A stretch of 45,640 bases of DNA from Pseudomonas brassicacearum subsp. neoaurantiaca (GTDB lineage Bacteria; Pseudomonadota; Gammaproteobacteria; Pseudomonadales; Pseudomonadaceae): contig NZ_VDLV01000045.1 in the NCBI RefSeq assembly GCF_013608025.1, positions 13,639 through 59,278 on the forward strand, given 5' to 3'. This document shows, one piece after another, positions 23,613-32,033 of this stretch; positions within the stretch are counted from its first letter, which is position 1, and each line of letters opens with the position of its first letter. A program made the translations under genes and the position numbers. Below the pieces are notes generated by a model. That model was not told where the DNA came from. It made no database searches and was given only the letters and a program-made list of their open reading frames with translations.

Positions 23613-26042
23613 TCAAAACCCCACGCTCGCCTGCACAAAGAACGTCCGCGGCGCGCCGACGTAGATACCCGAGTTGTTGTCGCTGGAACGGGTGTAGTAC
23701 TGATGGTCGAACAGGTTCTTGACCCCGGCGCCGACTTTCAGGTTCGACAGCTGCTCGCCGAAGTCATAACCGGCCCGTGCGTTCCAGAGCATGTAGCCGG
23801 GCATGTTGCCGTATTGGCCATCGGCGCTGCCGTCGGTGATGTAGTGGTCGCTGAAGCTCCCGTCGGGATTGACACTGTTGCCCGGTGAACGCTGCTTGGA
23901 CTGGGCGAAGCCGTCGAGGTTATAGGTCCAGCGATTGACGTCGTAGCGCAGGCCAACGGTGGCCACCTGGCGGGAGTAGAACGGCAGGTCGCGGCCCTTG
24001 AAGCTCGGGATCTGGCCTTCATAAGTCGCGCGGGTGTAGGTGAAGCCGGCGCTGGCGGTCAGGCCGTCGAGGCGTGGATCGAGCGCGGCCATGTCGTAAT
24101 GCACCGAGGCTTCAAGGCCCTGGTGCTTGGTGGCGCCCATGTTGGTCCAGCCGACATCGTTGCTGATGTACTGCAACTCGTCGTCGAAATCGATGTAGAA
24201 CAGCGTCACTTCACCGCCCCACACGTCATCGTTGTAGCGCGTACCGATCTCGTAGGTCTTGGCCTTTTCCGGGCTCAGGCCATTGGCGGTGTTGTTGCCA
24301 TCTCCACCCTGACCTAATTGGAAATACTGCAAACTGCCAAACGAGGTTTCGTAGTTGGCGAACAGCTTCCAGGCATCGGACACGTGATACATCACGCTCA
24401 GGGCTGGCAGCGGTTCGTTGCTGTCGATGCTGCGGCGCTTTTCCAGCACGGGATTGCCAGCGGTGTCGAGCACCGGGCGGTCGTGCCATTCGGTGCTGAT
24501 GCTTTCGAAGCGGATGCCCGGAGTGATAGTCCACTTACCCACGTCGATCTTGTCATCGATGTAGACCGCATGGGCTTCGGTGCCACCAGTCCGGTCCTGG
24601 TAGACGTGGCCGTCGGCCCCCGGACGCACCACCGGTTCATTGTTGCGCAGCGCCAGGCGACTGGCTTCCTCGTGCATGCCTTCCTTGAGGTAACGATAAC
24701 CGACGCTGGCTTCCTGGGTGGTCGGCCCGAAATCAAACACATGGGAAACTCGAGGTTCGATGCCGAAGGTGTAATACGTGCGCGGGTAGGACACCAGGTT
24801 GCGCTGGTCCCGGGAAGCAATGGTGCTGCCACGGTAGCTGTCGGAGTAGTAGGTCAGCACCTCGGCCTGGGTGCGATCGCTGATCTCGCGAATCCACTTG
24901 AAGGACACGTCCTTGCGCCGGCCGCTGAAGTTGTCCCAGTCGCGGTCGGACTGGTACGGATCCGCGTCGTACTGGGCCTGGTTCAGACCGCCGGGCATGT
25001 CGGCCTTGGCGTCGTAATAATGGAAATTCAACGAGAAGTCATCGACATCGGTCGGTGCCCAATGGGTCTTGAGAATCACGTCGTCGATGTCGTTGTCGTT
25101 ATTGCTTTTGCGATAACCGTTGCCGTTGACGCCGGAGTACAACAGCGCCACGCCCAGGCCGTTGTCAGCGGTGCCGCCGAGGAACGCCGTGTCGATGTGC
25201 TTCCAGCCGCCGCGCTGGGAAGTCTCCAGGGTGCTGCCGATTTCCCCGGTGGCTTTTTCCGGAATGGCGCGGGTCACGAAGTTGATCACCCCGCCGACGT
25301 TCTGCGGTCCATAGCGCACCGACCCGGCGCCGCGCACCACGTCGATGCTGTCCAGATTGCCAGATGAAATCGGCGCCATGGACAATTGCGGTTGGCCGTA
25401 GGGCGCGAACGCCGCCGGTACGCCGTCGATCAGCACCGTGGAGCGTGGCGACAGGCGTGAAGTGAGGCCGCGCACACCGACGTTCAAGGAGATATCACTG
25501 CCACCCGTGCCGTTGGCGTCCTGCACTTGCACACCGGGCACGCGACGCAGCACATCGCCGACGTTCATGGCGCCCTGCTCGACCATCGCTTCGCGGCGGA
25601 TCACCGTCCGCGCGCCGGCGTGGTTTTGCACCACTTCGGCATTGGCATCGCCGAGCCAGTCGCCAACCACCTGGATGTCGGTGGTGCCCAGTTCCAGCGG
25701 GCCCGCCGTGGGTGCCGGCAGAATGGTCACCGAACCTTCGTCGATCTGGTATTGCAGGCCGCTGCCCCGCAACAATTGGCTGAGCGCCGCCTCCGCGGAC
25801 AAGCTGCCTTCCACCGCCGGGGCTTGCTTGCCGGCCACCAGTTCCGGGCTGAAAAACACTTGCAACGAGGTCTGCTGGCCCAACTGGCTCAGCGCCTGGC
25901 CCAAGGGTTGCGCCTGGATATGGACGGTCGTGACGGCCTGGTCGGCAAAGGCCTGGGGCAACCCGGCGCTGACCGCCAGGCTCAGGGCCAGCGGCAGCCA
26001 GCGTGCGGGGAGGCGTTTGTTGTTTTTGGCGGAAGTTTTCAC
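23613..26042 (-). CDS. fecA: TonB-dependent ferric citrate-type receptor with STN domain
   Basis: Outer-membrane receptor of 809 residues. A signal peptide ends near AFADQA. It is followed by an STN (secretin/TonB N-terminal) signalling domain (TVHIQAQPLGQALSQLGQQTSLQVFFSPELVAGK), a TonB-box-like DIQVVGD and a plug domain. A 22-strand barrel ends in NLFDHQYYTRSSDN...FFVQASVGF, with a terminal phenylalanine. Barrel stretches such as ADPYQSDRDWDNF and TTQEASVGYRYLKEG resemble E. coli FecA, so ferric citrate is the likely ligand. The GTG at 26042 (with AAGG upstream) is preferred to a TTG at 26069. It lies downstream of fecI-fecR, whose products it would signal to. Confidence 0.88.
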   Translation of the reverse strand: MKTSAKNNKRLPARWLPLALSLAVSAGLPQAFADQAVTTVHIQAQPLGQALSQLGQQTSLQVFFSPELVAGKQAPAVEGSLSAEAALSQLLRGSGLQYQIDEGSVTILPAPTAGPLELGTTDIQVVGDWLGDANAEVVQNHAGARTVIRREAMVEQGAMNVGDVLRRVPGVQVQDANGTGGSDISLNVGVRGLTSRLSPRSTVLIDGVPAAFAPYGQPQLSMAPISSGNLDSIDVVRGAGSVRYGPQNVGGVINFVTRAIPEKATGEIGSTLETSQRGGWKHIDTAFLGGTADNGLGVALLYSGVNGNGYRKSNNDNDIDDVILKTHWAPTDVDDFSLNFHYYDAKADMPGGLNQAQYDADPYQSDRDWDNFSGRRKDVSFKWIREISDRTQAEVLTYYSDSYRGSTIASRDQRNLVSYPRTYYTFGIEPRVSHVFDFGPTTQEASVGYRYLKEGMHEEASRLALRNNEPVVRPGADGHVYQDRTGGTEAHAVYIDDKIDVGKWTITPGIRFESISTEWHDRPVLDTAGNPVLEKRRSIDSNEPLPALSVMYHVSDAWKLFANYETSFGSLQYFQLGQGGDGNNTANGLSPEKAKTYEIGTRYNDDVWGGEVTLFYIDFDDELQYISNDVGWTNMGATKHQGLEASVHYDMAALDPRLDGLTASAGFTYTRATYEGQIPSFKGRDLPFYSRQVATVGLRYDVNRWTYNLDGFAQSKQRSPGNSVNPDGSFSDHYITDGSADGQYGNMPGYMLWNARAGYDFGEQLSNLKVGAGVKNLFDHQYYTRSSDNNSGIYVGAPRTFFVQASVGF

Positions 26043-26140
26043 GTCGAACCTTGTCCTGTCGAATCGCAAGAATACGCGTCTGTTAATGCAAACCAGTTGC
26101 AGTTGGACAAGAAGACGAAGAACTCGAAAAAAACCTGAAT

Positions 26141-27112
26141 CTATTTCGAAATTATTTCCTGGCTGCCGTCATCCAGCGTGCGTACGGCCACCGGCAGGAT
26201 GTTCGGCAAGGCCTTGAGCAGCGCCTCGGGATTGTCCGAACGAAACACGCTGGTCAGGCGCAGGTTGCCCACCGATGCGCTGGCGACCCGCAGGGGCTTG
26301 GCGCGATAACGGGAGACTTCCTCGGCCACTTCACTCAATGGCGCATTGTTGAAAATCAGTTTGCCGTTGCGCCATGCGGTGACTTCACCGGCATTGATCG
26401 CAAAGGGCGACGCGACCTTGCCCTGGGCATCGATCCGGGTGCCGAGGCCGGCCGTGAGGTTGACGGGCATGTCGCGACCCTGGACCCGGACGCTGCCCTG
26501 TTCCACCGCTACCCGAGAACCGTCGACATCACGGCGCACATCGAAGCGCGTACCGGTGACCGTCACCTGGCCGCTGCCCGCGTCCACGGTGAACGGACGC
26601 CCCGTGTCATGCTCAACGCTGAACAGCGCCTCGCCCTCGACCAATTCCACCCGACGTTGATGATGAGCGAACTGGACACGCACACGGCTACGGCTGTTGA
26701 GGTCGATCGCCGAACCATCCGGCAAGGCGACATGCCGACGCTCACCCAGCGCGGTGGCAAACTCGCCGCTGTAATCGCCCGCAGCGTCCAGGCCACTGAA
26801 CAGCCCCAACCCGACCGCCACCGCCAGCAACCCCGCAGCCACGGCAAAACGCAGCAGCGGCCGGCGCTTCGCACGTTCGGCGGGTCGCTCGCACAACGCT
26901 TGCAGACGCTCCTTGGGCAGCAGATCCGTTGCGCTCCAGATGCCTTGAAGCAGTTGAATCTCGTCGCGATGATTGGGATGTTCGGCCAACCAGGCATCGA
27001 AACGCTGACGCTCCTCGACGTCCATCCCCGGGTTTTGCAAACGCACAAACCATTGCGCCGCCTCGTCGCGAACCCTGCTCTGCCCGCACGGGCATTCACG
27101 GCTATCCGTCAT
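26141..27112 (-). CDS. fecR: FecR-family transmembrane anti-sigma/signal transducer
   Basis: Inner-membrane protein of 323 residues linking FecA to FecI. The N-terminal cytoplasmic DUF4880-type region reads DEAAQWFVRLQNPGMDVEERQRFDAWLAEHPNHRDEI. A single TM lies near residues 85-105 (LRFAVAAGLLAVAVGLGLFSGL). The periplasmic FecR domain (GERRHVALPDGSAIDLNSRSRVRV, VTVTGTRFDVR) and a C-terminal STN-like segment follow. The ATG at 27112 has AGGA 7 nt upstream. An alternative ATG at 27154 overlaps the fecI stop (ATGA) but lacks a ribosome site. It is the middle gene of fecI-fecR-fecA. Confidence 0.9.
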   Translation of the reverse strand: MTDSRECPCGQSRVRDEAAQWFVRLQNPGMDVEERQRFDAWLAEHPNHRDEIQLLQGIWSATDLLPKERLQALCERPAERAKRRPLLRFAVAAGLLAVAVGLGLFSGLDAAGDYSGEFATALGERRHVALPDGSAIDLNSRSRVRVQFAHHQRRVELVEGEALFSVEHDTGRPFTVDAGSGQVTVTGTRFDVRRDVDGSRVAVEQGSVRVQGRDMPVNLTAGLGTRIDAQGKVASPFAINAGEVTAWRNGKLIFNNAPLSEVAEEVSRYRAKPLRVASASVGNLRLTSVFRSDNPEALLKALPNILPVAVRTLDDGSQEIISK

Positions 27113-27150
27113 GGAAGGGTCCTGTGGCTCAGGTGGAAGAAGGCGACGGG

Positions 27151-27648
27151 TCATTGTTCTGGCCCGTCCAGGCGATCCCGCAGATGGCGCAGGGTGCGGA
27201 TCATATACTTTTCCACCATGTTTTTTGACAGCCCCAGGCGTTCGGCGATTTCCGCCTGGGTCAGGCCCTCGATCTTCTGCCAGACAAACACCGTGCGGCA
27301 GTTGGCCGGCAGTTCGGCAAGTGCCCGCTCGATGGAGTCCGCCAATTGGATCGCGTGCATGTAGTGCTCCGGGTCGCTCGCAAGCGATGGGGTATCGAAC
27401 GCCACTTCCTCCAGGGCGCCCCGTCGATCTTCACGCCGATAGCCGTCTACCGCAATGTTGCGCGCCGTCTGGTGCAGGTAGGCCCGTGGCTGCTCCACCT
27501 GGGCCGAATCGGATTCGAGCACCCGCACGAAGGTGTCGTGGGCCAGGTCCTCGGCCTGCTGGCGATTGCGCAGGCGACGGGTCCAGGTGCCGATCAACTC
27601 TTCGTAATGCTCGAAAAAGCCGGGTCTGCGGGGCAGCTTGGGGATCAT
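27151..27648 (-). CDS. fecI: ECF sigma factor, FecI-type
   Basis: Sigma-70 family ECF factor of 165 residues. Region 2 lies in the N-terminal half (FFEHYEELIGTWTRRLRNRQQAEDLAHDTFVRVLE and RAYLHQTARNIAVDGYRR), and region 4 is an HTH (LTQAEIAERLGLSKNMVEKYMIRTLRHLRD). It should direct RNA polymerase to fecA when FecR relays ligand binding. The ATG at 27648 is chosen because the 43 upstream residues are non-family and start within a REPIN. A perfect 19-bp dyad resembling a Fur box ends 28 bp before the start, consistent with repression by iron. Confidence 0.9.
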   Translation of the reverse strand: MIPKLPRRPGFFEHYEELIGTWTRRLRNRQQAEDLAHDTFVRVLESDSAQVEQPRAYLHQTARNIAVDGYRREDRRGALEEVAFDTPSLASDPEHYMHAIQLADSIERALAELPANCRTVFVWQKIEGLTQAEIAERLGLSKNMVEKYMIRTLRHLRDRLDGPEQ

Positions 27649-27675
27649 CGCGGGGCGCTTTGGGGATGAGGCGTG

Positions 27676-27694
27676 AATAGTAATGGTTACTATT
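27676..27694 (-). promoter_or_regulatory. Fur box before fecI
   Basis: AATAGTAATGGTTACTATT is a perfect 8-3-8 inverted repeat and matches the 19-bp Fur consensus in about 11 positions, including the dyad symmetry. It is placed to block a fecI promoter. Confidence 0.7.
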
Positions 27695-27736
27695 AATAAG
27701 AAGCAAACGCCGCCCGACCGGCTGGTACAAAAACAA

Positions 27737-27827
27737 TGTGGGAGCGAGCCTGCTCGCGAAAGCGGATTGGCCGTCAATAATTATGTCGACTGACACACCG
27801 ATTTCGCGAGCAGGCTCGCTCCCACAG
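27737..27827. repeat. REPIN, type A variant
   Basis: Inverted GTGGGAGCGAGCCTGCTCGC units at 27737- and -27827, with CTGACACACC in the inner part. It lies between fecI and the baeRF gene end. Confidence 0.9.
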
Positions 27828-27834
27828 GGGCAGG

Positions 27835-29010
27835 TCAGAACCGGCACACCGCCGCCGCCCCGGTGTCGGTCGGCATGACATGCTCGGGCGGCACCACGAC
27901 GACTTCGCCGCCTTGCCGGGTCACCGCGAGGATCAGCTCATCCAACACATCCGGAGCCTGTTCGTCGCCCGTCTCGTCGATGATCAACCGGCCCTTATCC
28001 GGGTCGAGCTGGCCGGGAACCTGGCGCTCCGCCTCCACCAGCAACAGCGCCACGCGGCTTTCCCAGGCAGCCTTGGCAATGCCTGCCAAGTTGTCCAGCG
28101 CCCGTCCCTGCCCCACCGCGACACCGTAGCGATTGAGGCTGTCGACAACCCGGTCGGCATGGCTGTGGGCCATGAGTTTCGAGCAGTGGACGCGCAACTC
28201 TTCCAGGCTCAGACGCGAGGGATCGCCCTCGATGCCCTGCGCCAGCAAGTTCTGGTTATGGCTGACGGCGCGGAACACTGCCTGGTTTTCCGGCAGGGCT
28301 ACCAGGATCATCGGCAGGCCTGAAGGTTGCGAATGGTATTGCAGGATCGCCTTGTCCACGGCGCGGAAAAATCGTTCGCGGTCCAGGTTGATTTCGTCCT
28401 GCTTACCGCCGCCGGCGGCCTCATGCATCATCGCATCGCCGCGTTCGCCGCTGCGGCTGAAGCCGTTGGGGAAGCCCTGCTGGTCACCCGGCGTCAGCTC
28501 GTCACCGAGCGCCTCGTTCTGGTTGCGCGGCACCTGTTCGGCCAGCTCGATCTTTTCCAACTGCTCCGAAGAGCCTTCGTAGAGCCAGACTTCATTGCGG
28601 GTCAGGCACAGGGCTTGATAGCGCTCGGTGGATTGGACCAGTCGCAACAACGGCTTGAGATACGGGTGGCTGTTGGCGACGGCGCACTCCGGCAGACGGT
28701 GATTTACCGCGATCACTTTGAAATAGTCGCGGGCACCGAACACGGCAATGCCGTCACGATTGGAGTTCCAGAAACCCTGGTCCTCCACGAGCGCCTGGAA
28801 GGGCTCGAGCAATGGCGCGCAATCGAGCTCCGGGTGCTGCTGTTGCAATTGAGTCTGCAGTTCGCGCACCAGGTTCTTGTAGCGAATCGGGTCCTGGCTG
28901 CGCTCGGGGAACGTGCGATGGGTGGGCATGTACAGCGAAAGGCTCGGCTGTTCGTCGAACGCCAGGAGCTCGGCCAGTACCTGGCGGCTGAAGGGTTGAT
29001 GAGCGGTCAT
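27835..29010 (-). CDS. Bacterial eRF1-like (baeRF family 3) protein
   Basis: A 391-residue cytoplasmic protein that I place in the bacterial archaeo-eukaryotic release-factor-like group. The N-terminal part reads PSLSLYMPTHRTFPE, the central domain includes YQALCLTRNEVWLYEGSSEQL, and a Gly-rich loop RSGERGDAMMHEAAGGG lies in the middle. The C-terminal eRF1 domain-3-like part ends TRQGGEVVVVPPEHVM. baeRF proteins are predicted to act at stalled or hibernating ribosomes; no enzyme activity is proven. The ATG at 29010 has AAGGAG upstream. It follows the HPF-like gene by 10 bp, in line with that role. Family assignment is from memory of motif style. Confidence 0.75.
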   Translation of the reverse strand: MTAHQPFSRQVLAELLAFDEQPSLSLYMPTHRTFPERSQDPIRYKNLVRELQTQLQQQHPELDCAPLLEPFQALVEDQGFWNSNRDGIAVFGARDYFKVIAVNHRLPECAVANSHPYLKPLLRLVQSTERYQALCLTRNEVWLYEGSSEQLEKIELAEQVPRNQNEALGDELTPGDQQGFPNGFSRSGERGDAMMHEAAGGGKQDEINLDRERFFRAVDKAILQYHSQPSGLPMILVALPENQAVFRAVSHNQNLLAQGIEGDPSRLSLEELRVHCSKLMAHSHADRVVDSLNRYGVAVGQGRALDNLAGIAKAAWESRVALLLVEAERQVPGQLDPDKGRLIIDETGDEQAPDVLDELILAVTRQGGEVVVVPPEHVMPTDTGAAAVCRF

Positions 29011-29020
29011 GATCGTCTCC

Positions 29021-29443
29021 TTATTCTTTGCCACGAGCCTCTTGGTTTTCGAGAAAGTCTTCCTCCAGCATCGCGTCCACCATCTCGGGTGGCGCTTCAT
29101 CGGTGGGTGCGGTCACGCGTCCCATCGGTTCGATGGCGGGGTTGAGCTTGCCAACCTGATGATCGAGCGCATGCAGCATCTTCTCGGCGGCGCCCTCCAC
29201 GGCCAGTTCAAGGCTCTCGGCCTTGTGGCTGACCGACATCGGCGCAAGACCTTGCATGCGCGCCTCGATCTGGCAGCGCTTGTCGGCGGCGCCGCCCTTC
29301 TGGGCGTTTTCGTCGCTGACGTGGATTTCGATGCGGGCCAGTTGGTCTTCGAAACGCTGCAACGCGTCCACCACCGTACTGCCGACCCACTCCTGCAGAC
29401 GGGCACTGCCTTCGATATGGTTGCTGTTAACTTGAACTTGCAT
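29021..29443 (-). CDS. HPF/RaiA-like ribosome-associated protein
   Basis: A 140-residue protein with the sigma-54-modulation/S30EA fold: MQVQVNSNHIEGSARLQEWV at the start, RFEDQLARIEIHVSDENAQKGGAADKRCQIEARMQG in the middle, and an amphipathic helix AVEGAAEKMLHALDHQVGKL. A 35-residue acidic tail follows. Such factors bind the 30S decoding region and inactivate ribosomes under stress. It differs from the housekeeping HPF encoded near rpoN in pseudomonads, being longer and linked to a baeRF gene. AGGAG precedes the ATG at 29443. A possible AlgU promoter lies 45-70 bp upstream. Confidence 0.8.
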   Translation of the reverse strand: MQVQVNSNHIEGSARLQEWVGSTVVDALQRFEDQLARIEIHVSDENAQKGGAADKRCQIEARMQGLAPMSVSHKAESLELAVEGAAEKMLHALDHQVGKLNPAIEPMGRVTAPTDEAPPEMVDAMLEEDFLENQEARGKE

Positions 29444-29486
29444 GATCGACTCCTTTGCAAAAGACGGCTGGCGCCGCCTGTTGTAG

Positions 29487-29514
29487 GTAGAAGAAGATCA
29501 AACGGGCGAAGTTC
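29487..29514 (-). promoter_or_regulatory. Candidate AlgU (sigma-22) promoter for the HPF-baeRF pair
   Basis: On the minus strand GAACTT (29514-29509), a 17-bp spacer and TCTAC (29491-29487) resemble the AlgU consensus GAACTT-N16/17-TCTGA. The -35 is exact and the -10 is partial. It is 45 bp before the HPF start. Confidence 0.5.
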
Positions 29515-29568
29515 CCGGCGCGGGATGACTGGCGGTTACGCAAAAATTGAACGGCGATGAGCAAAAAA

Positions 29569-29660
29569 CTGTGGGAGCGAGCTTGCTCGCGATAGCGGTC
29601 GGTCAGTCGATTTCACCATTGACTGACACACCGCAATCGCGAGCAAGCTCGCTCCCACAG
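29569..29660. repeat. REPIN, type A
   Basis: Inverted CTGTGGGAGCGAGCTTGCTC units at 29569- and -29660 surround CGGTCAGTCG and CGACTGAC-like inner dyads. Confidence 0.9.
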
Positions 29661-29676
29661 GTATTTAGCTGATTTC

Positions 29677-30117
29677 TCAAGCCTCGGGCATTTTCCGGAA
29701 GCCCACCGCCAGGCGGTTCCAACCGTTGATGGCATTGATCGCCACGGTCAAGTCGACCATTTCCTTGGGCGTGAAGTGCTCGCTCAGCAATTCGTAGTCG
29801 GCGTCGGGCGCATGGGTCTCGCTCAGGCGCGTCAGGGCTTCGGTCCAGGCCAGCGCGGCGCGTTCACGACCGGTGAAAAAAGGCGTCTCGCGCCAGGCGG
29901 TCACGGCGTACAGGCGCCGCTCAGTCTCGCCGTCCTTGCGCGCATCGGCGGTGTGCATGTCGATGCAGAACGCGCAGCCATTGATTTGCGAAGAACGCAG
30001 CTTGACCAGCTCGATCAGGGATTTTTCCAGGCCCAGTTTAGAGACCGCGTTCTCCAGGCCCAACATGGCCTTGTAGGCATCAGGGGAAGCGGCAAAGAAA
30101 TCGATACGCGGTTGCAT
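29677..30117 (-). CDS. AhpD-like carboxymuconolactone decarboxylase family protein
   Basis: A 146-residue all-helical protein of the CMD/AhpD superfamily. The redox motif CxxCxxxH is C48-A-F-C51-IDMH55, preceded by LIELVKLRSSQING. This is the layout of alkylhydroperoxidase AhpD-core proteins, which reduce peroxides through the cysteine pair. The C-terminal half (FTPKEMVDLTVAINAINGWNRLAVGFR) is typical. The ATG at 30117 (MQPRIDFFAASPDAYKAM) matches the family start. It stands alone between repeats. Its physiological reductant and substrate are unknown. Confidence 0.9.
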   Translation of the reverse strand: MQPRIDFFAASPDAYKAMLGLENAVSKLGLEKSLIELVKLRSSQINGCAFCIDMHTADARKDGETERRLYAVTAWRETPFFTGRERAALAWTEALTRLSETHAPDADYELLSEHFTPKEMVDLTVAINAINGWNRLAVGFRKMPEA

Positions 30118-30247
30118 GGTGAACTCCTGAACAATTGAATGTAGCGCTACGTTAGCCCTGCACTGGCGCCGGACAAATAGCCAATTGTTGGGAAGTTCGG
30201 GTGGCCAATGGAGACCGCGGCCTACCCTGTAAATGACGCAAGCTATT

Positions 30248-30363
30248 GTGGCGAGGGAGCTTGCTCCCGCTCGGCTGCGCAGCAGTCGTAAACCGGTTGG
30301 CATGGTTTAATAGAATTTTTGGGGCCGCTTCGCAGCCCAGCGGGAGCAAGCTCCCTCGCCACA
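30248..30363. repeat. Type B inverted repeat element
   Basis: GTGGCGAGGGAGCTTGCTCC at the left with inner CGCTCGGCTGCG, and the inverse CGCAGCCCAGCGGGAGCAAG at the right. It lies between the MscS-type gene end and the AhpD-like gene. Confidence 0.88.
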
Positions 30364-30391
30364 GAGGCGAAGAGCGTGCTTCGAAGGGGAA

Positions 30392-31834
30392 TTACGCTCG
30401 GCTGCGCAACCATTGCAGGAAGCGCTTCTTGGCGACCGGCTTGGGCAGTTCGCGGGTCAGGTTCTGCGCCAGGTGGATGCGCACGTCCAACAGGTTTTTC
30501 ATGGCGTCGCCGATGTCGCGGCGGGCCTCGAGACAAGGCTTGAGGTAGCTGTTCTCAATGCGGTACAGGGTGCAGAAGGTCTTGGCATTGAAGTTTGCCA
30601 ACGCCGCTTGTTCGGCGACGATCCCGGCTTCACCAATCACTTCTCCCGGCCCCATGCGCCCGCCCTCGAGGGGCTGGCCGTTACGCAGGAGGCTAACGCT
30701 GACGACGCCGGACTCGATGATGAACAGATGATCGCTGACCTCCCCGGCCGCCAGAATCACCTCGCCCGCGCGAAACGTCTGCAGGGTCATGTTCTGGCTG
30801 AAGGTGTCTTTCTCCTCCGGGCGCAACGTGGAAAAAATGCTCGAGCTTTCCAGCAACGCCCGCGGCCGTGATACCGCCAGGGCCGCAGTGCTTTCGCTGG
30901 TGGACAACAGGCTCACGCCGGATGCGTGCAGATGCCGGAAAGCCAGGTCGAACAGTTGATTGCGCACCTCGCGTTTCTGTCCCATCGAGGCGACGAATCC
31001 GCTGATTTCATATTCCGCCCCGGCGCTGCTGGCGCTCTTGAGCGTGACGCAGGGCGCCGGGGTGGCGAGCAGTGCACGACAGCCGATCATCGCCCGTTCC
31101 AGCGCTTCGATCACCTTTTGCGGTCGCGCATGTGGGCTGACCTGGATGCTGATGGACAAGCCATGCATGTCGCTGGGTCGGCTGAAGTTGACGATCTTGG
31201 CTTTCGCCGCCAGCGAGTTGGGGATGACCGCCATGCTGCCCTGGGAGGTCTGCAATCGCGTGGCGCGCCAATCGATGTCGGTGACCCGGCCTTCGGTGCC
31301 GTCGATGGAGATCCAGTCATCGACCTGGTAAGGCTTGGTGGTGTTGAGCACGATCCCGGAAAACACGTCGCTGAGGGTGCTCTGCAAGGCCAGGCCGACG
31401 ATGATTGCCATCGCGCCGGAGGTCGCCAGCACGCCCTTGACCGGCAGGTCGAGCACATACGCCAATGCCGCGATGACCGCGACCAGGAAGATCACCGCGC
31501 CCAGCAGGTCCTGCAACAACCGCCCCGTATGGCCGACCCGCTGCATCATGACCGCGCCGATCATCACCGTCAGGGTCCGCGCGGCGAACAACCACCAGGC
31601 AATCTGCAACCCGGTCGCCGCCAGATGCCGTGGCACGTCATCGACCCATTGCGCGGTCTGCATGGGATTGAGGCCTTCGTTGAACAGCAGCATGCTGAAC
31701 AACATGAAAATCACCAGCCGTCCACCGATCTTCCAATAGGTCCGCTCGGCACTGACGAACCGCCACGCCAGCAAATCGAGCACAAGCAACGCCAGGGCGC
31801 TGAGCAGCGGGTGGTCGGTGATCAGGGAGAACAT
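30392..31834 (-). CDS. MscS-like channel fused to a cyclic-nucleotide-binding domain
   Basis: Inner-membrane protein of 480 residues. About four to five N-terminal membrane helices include the pore-type helix GVLATSGAMAIIVGLALQSTLSDVFSGIV. The MscS beta-domain (YQVDDWISIDGTEGRVTDIDWRATRLQT) and alpha/beta domain follow. A C-terminal cNMP-binding domain (FRAGEVILAAGEVSDHLFIIESGVVSVSLL, MGPGEVIGEAGIVAEQAALANF) completes the protein. This is the layout of the bacterial cyclic-nucleotide-gated (bCNG) subgroup of MscS channels, which are gated by ligand more than by tension. The usual phosphate-binding arginine motif is reduced (IGEAGIVAEQAA), so nucleotide specificity is uncertain. It is transcribed alone. 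Confidence 0.87.
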   Translation of the reverse strand: MFSLITDHPLLSALALLVLDLLAWRFVSAERTYWKIGGRLVIFMLFSMLLFNEGLNPMQTAQWVDDVPRHLAATGLQIAWWLFAARTLTVMIGAVMMQRVGHTGRLLQDLLGAVIFLVAVIAALAYVLDLPVKGVLATSGAMAIIVGLALQSTLSDVFSGIVLNTTKPYQVDDWISIDGTEGRVTDIDWRATRLQTSQGSMAVIPNSLAAKAKIVNFSRPSDMHGLSISIQVSPHARPQKVIEALERAMIGCRALLATPAPCVTLKSASSAGAEYEISGFVASMGQKREVRNQLFDLAFRHLHASGVSLLSTSESTAALAVSRPRALLESSSIFSTLRPEEKDTFSQNMTLQTFRAGEVILAAGEVSDHLFIIESGVVSVSLLRNGQPLEGGRMGPGEVIGEAGIVAEQAALANFNAKTFCTLYRIENSYLKPCLEARRDIGDAMKNLLDVRIHLAQNLTRELPKPVAKKRFLQWLRSRA

Positions 31835-31911
31835 CGGGACAGCTCCAGGAGGGTCATGGGCGTGAAGATTGGCACAGAATCAACACGCTGTAGAGATCAC
31901 CCATAAAACCT

Positions 31912-32000
31912 TGTGGGAGCGAGCTTGCTCGCGATAGCGGCAGGCCAGTCACATCTGCATCAACTGAAAGACCGCTATCGCGAGCAAGCTCGCTCCCACA
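31912..32000. repeat. REPIN, type A
   Basis: Inverted TGTGGGAGCGAGCTTGCTCG units at 31912- and -32000. It lies between the pirin gene end and the MscS-type gene start. Confidence 0.9.
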
Positions 32001-32033
32001 TTTGAGTTCCAAGATCAGTTCATTGGTTTCGCG

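Noticed and set aside
26043..26069. TTG at 26069 as fecA start
   Set aside because: The GTG at 26042 has a better-placed AAGG and a normal signal peptide; the TTG adds nine residues without support.
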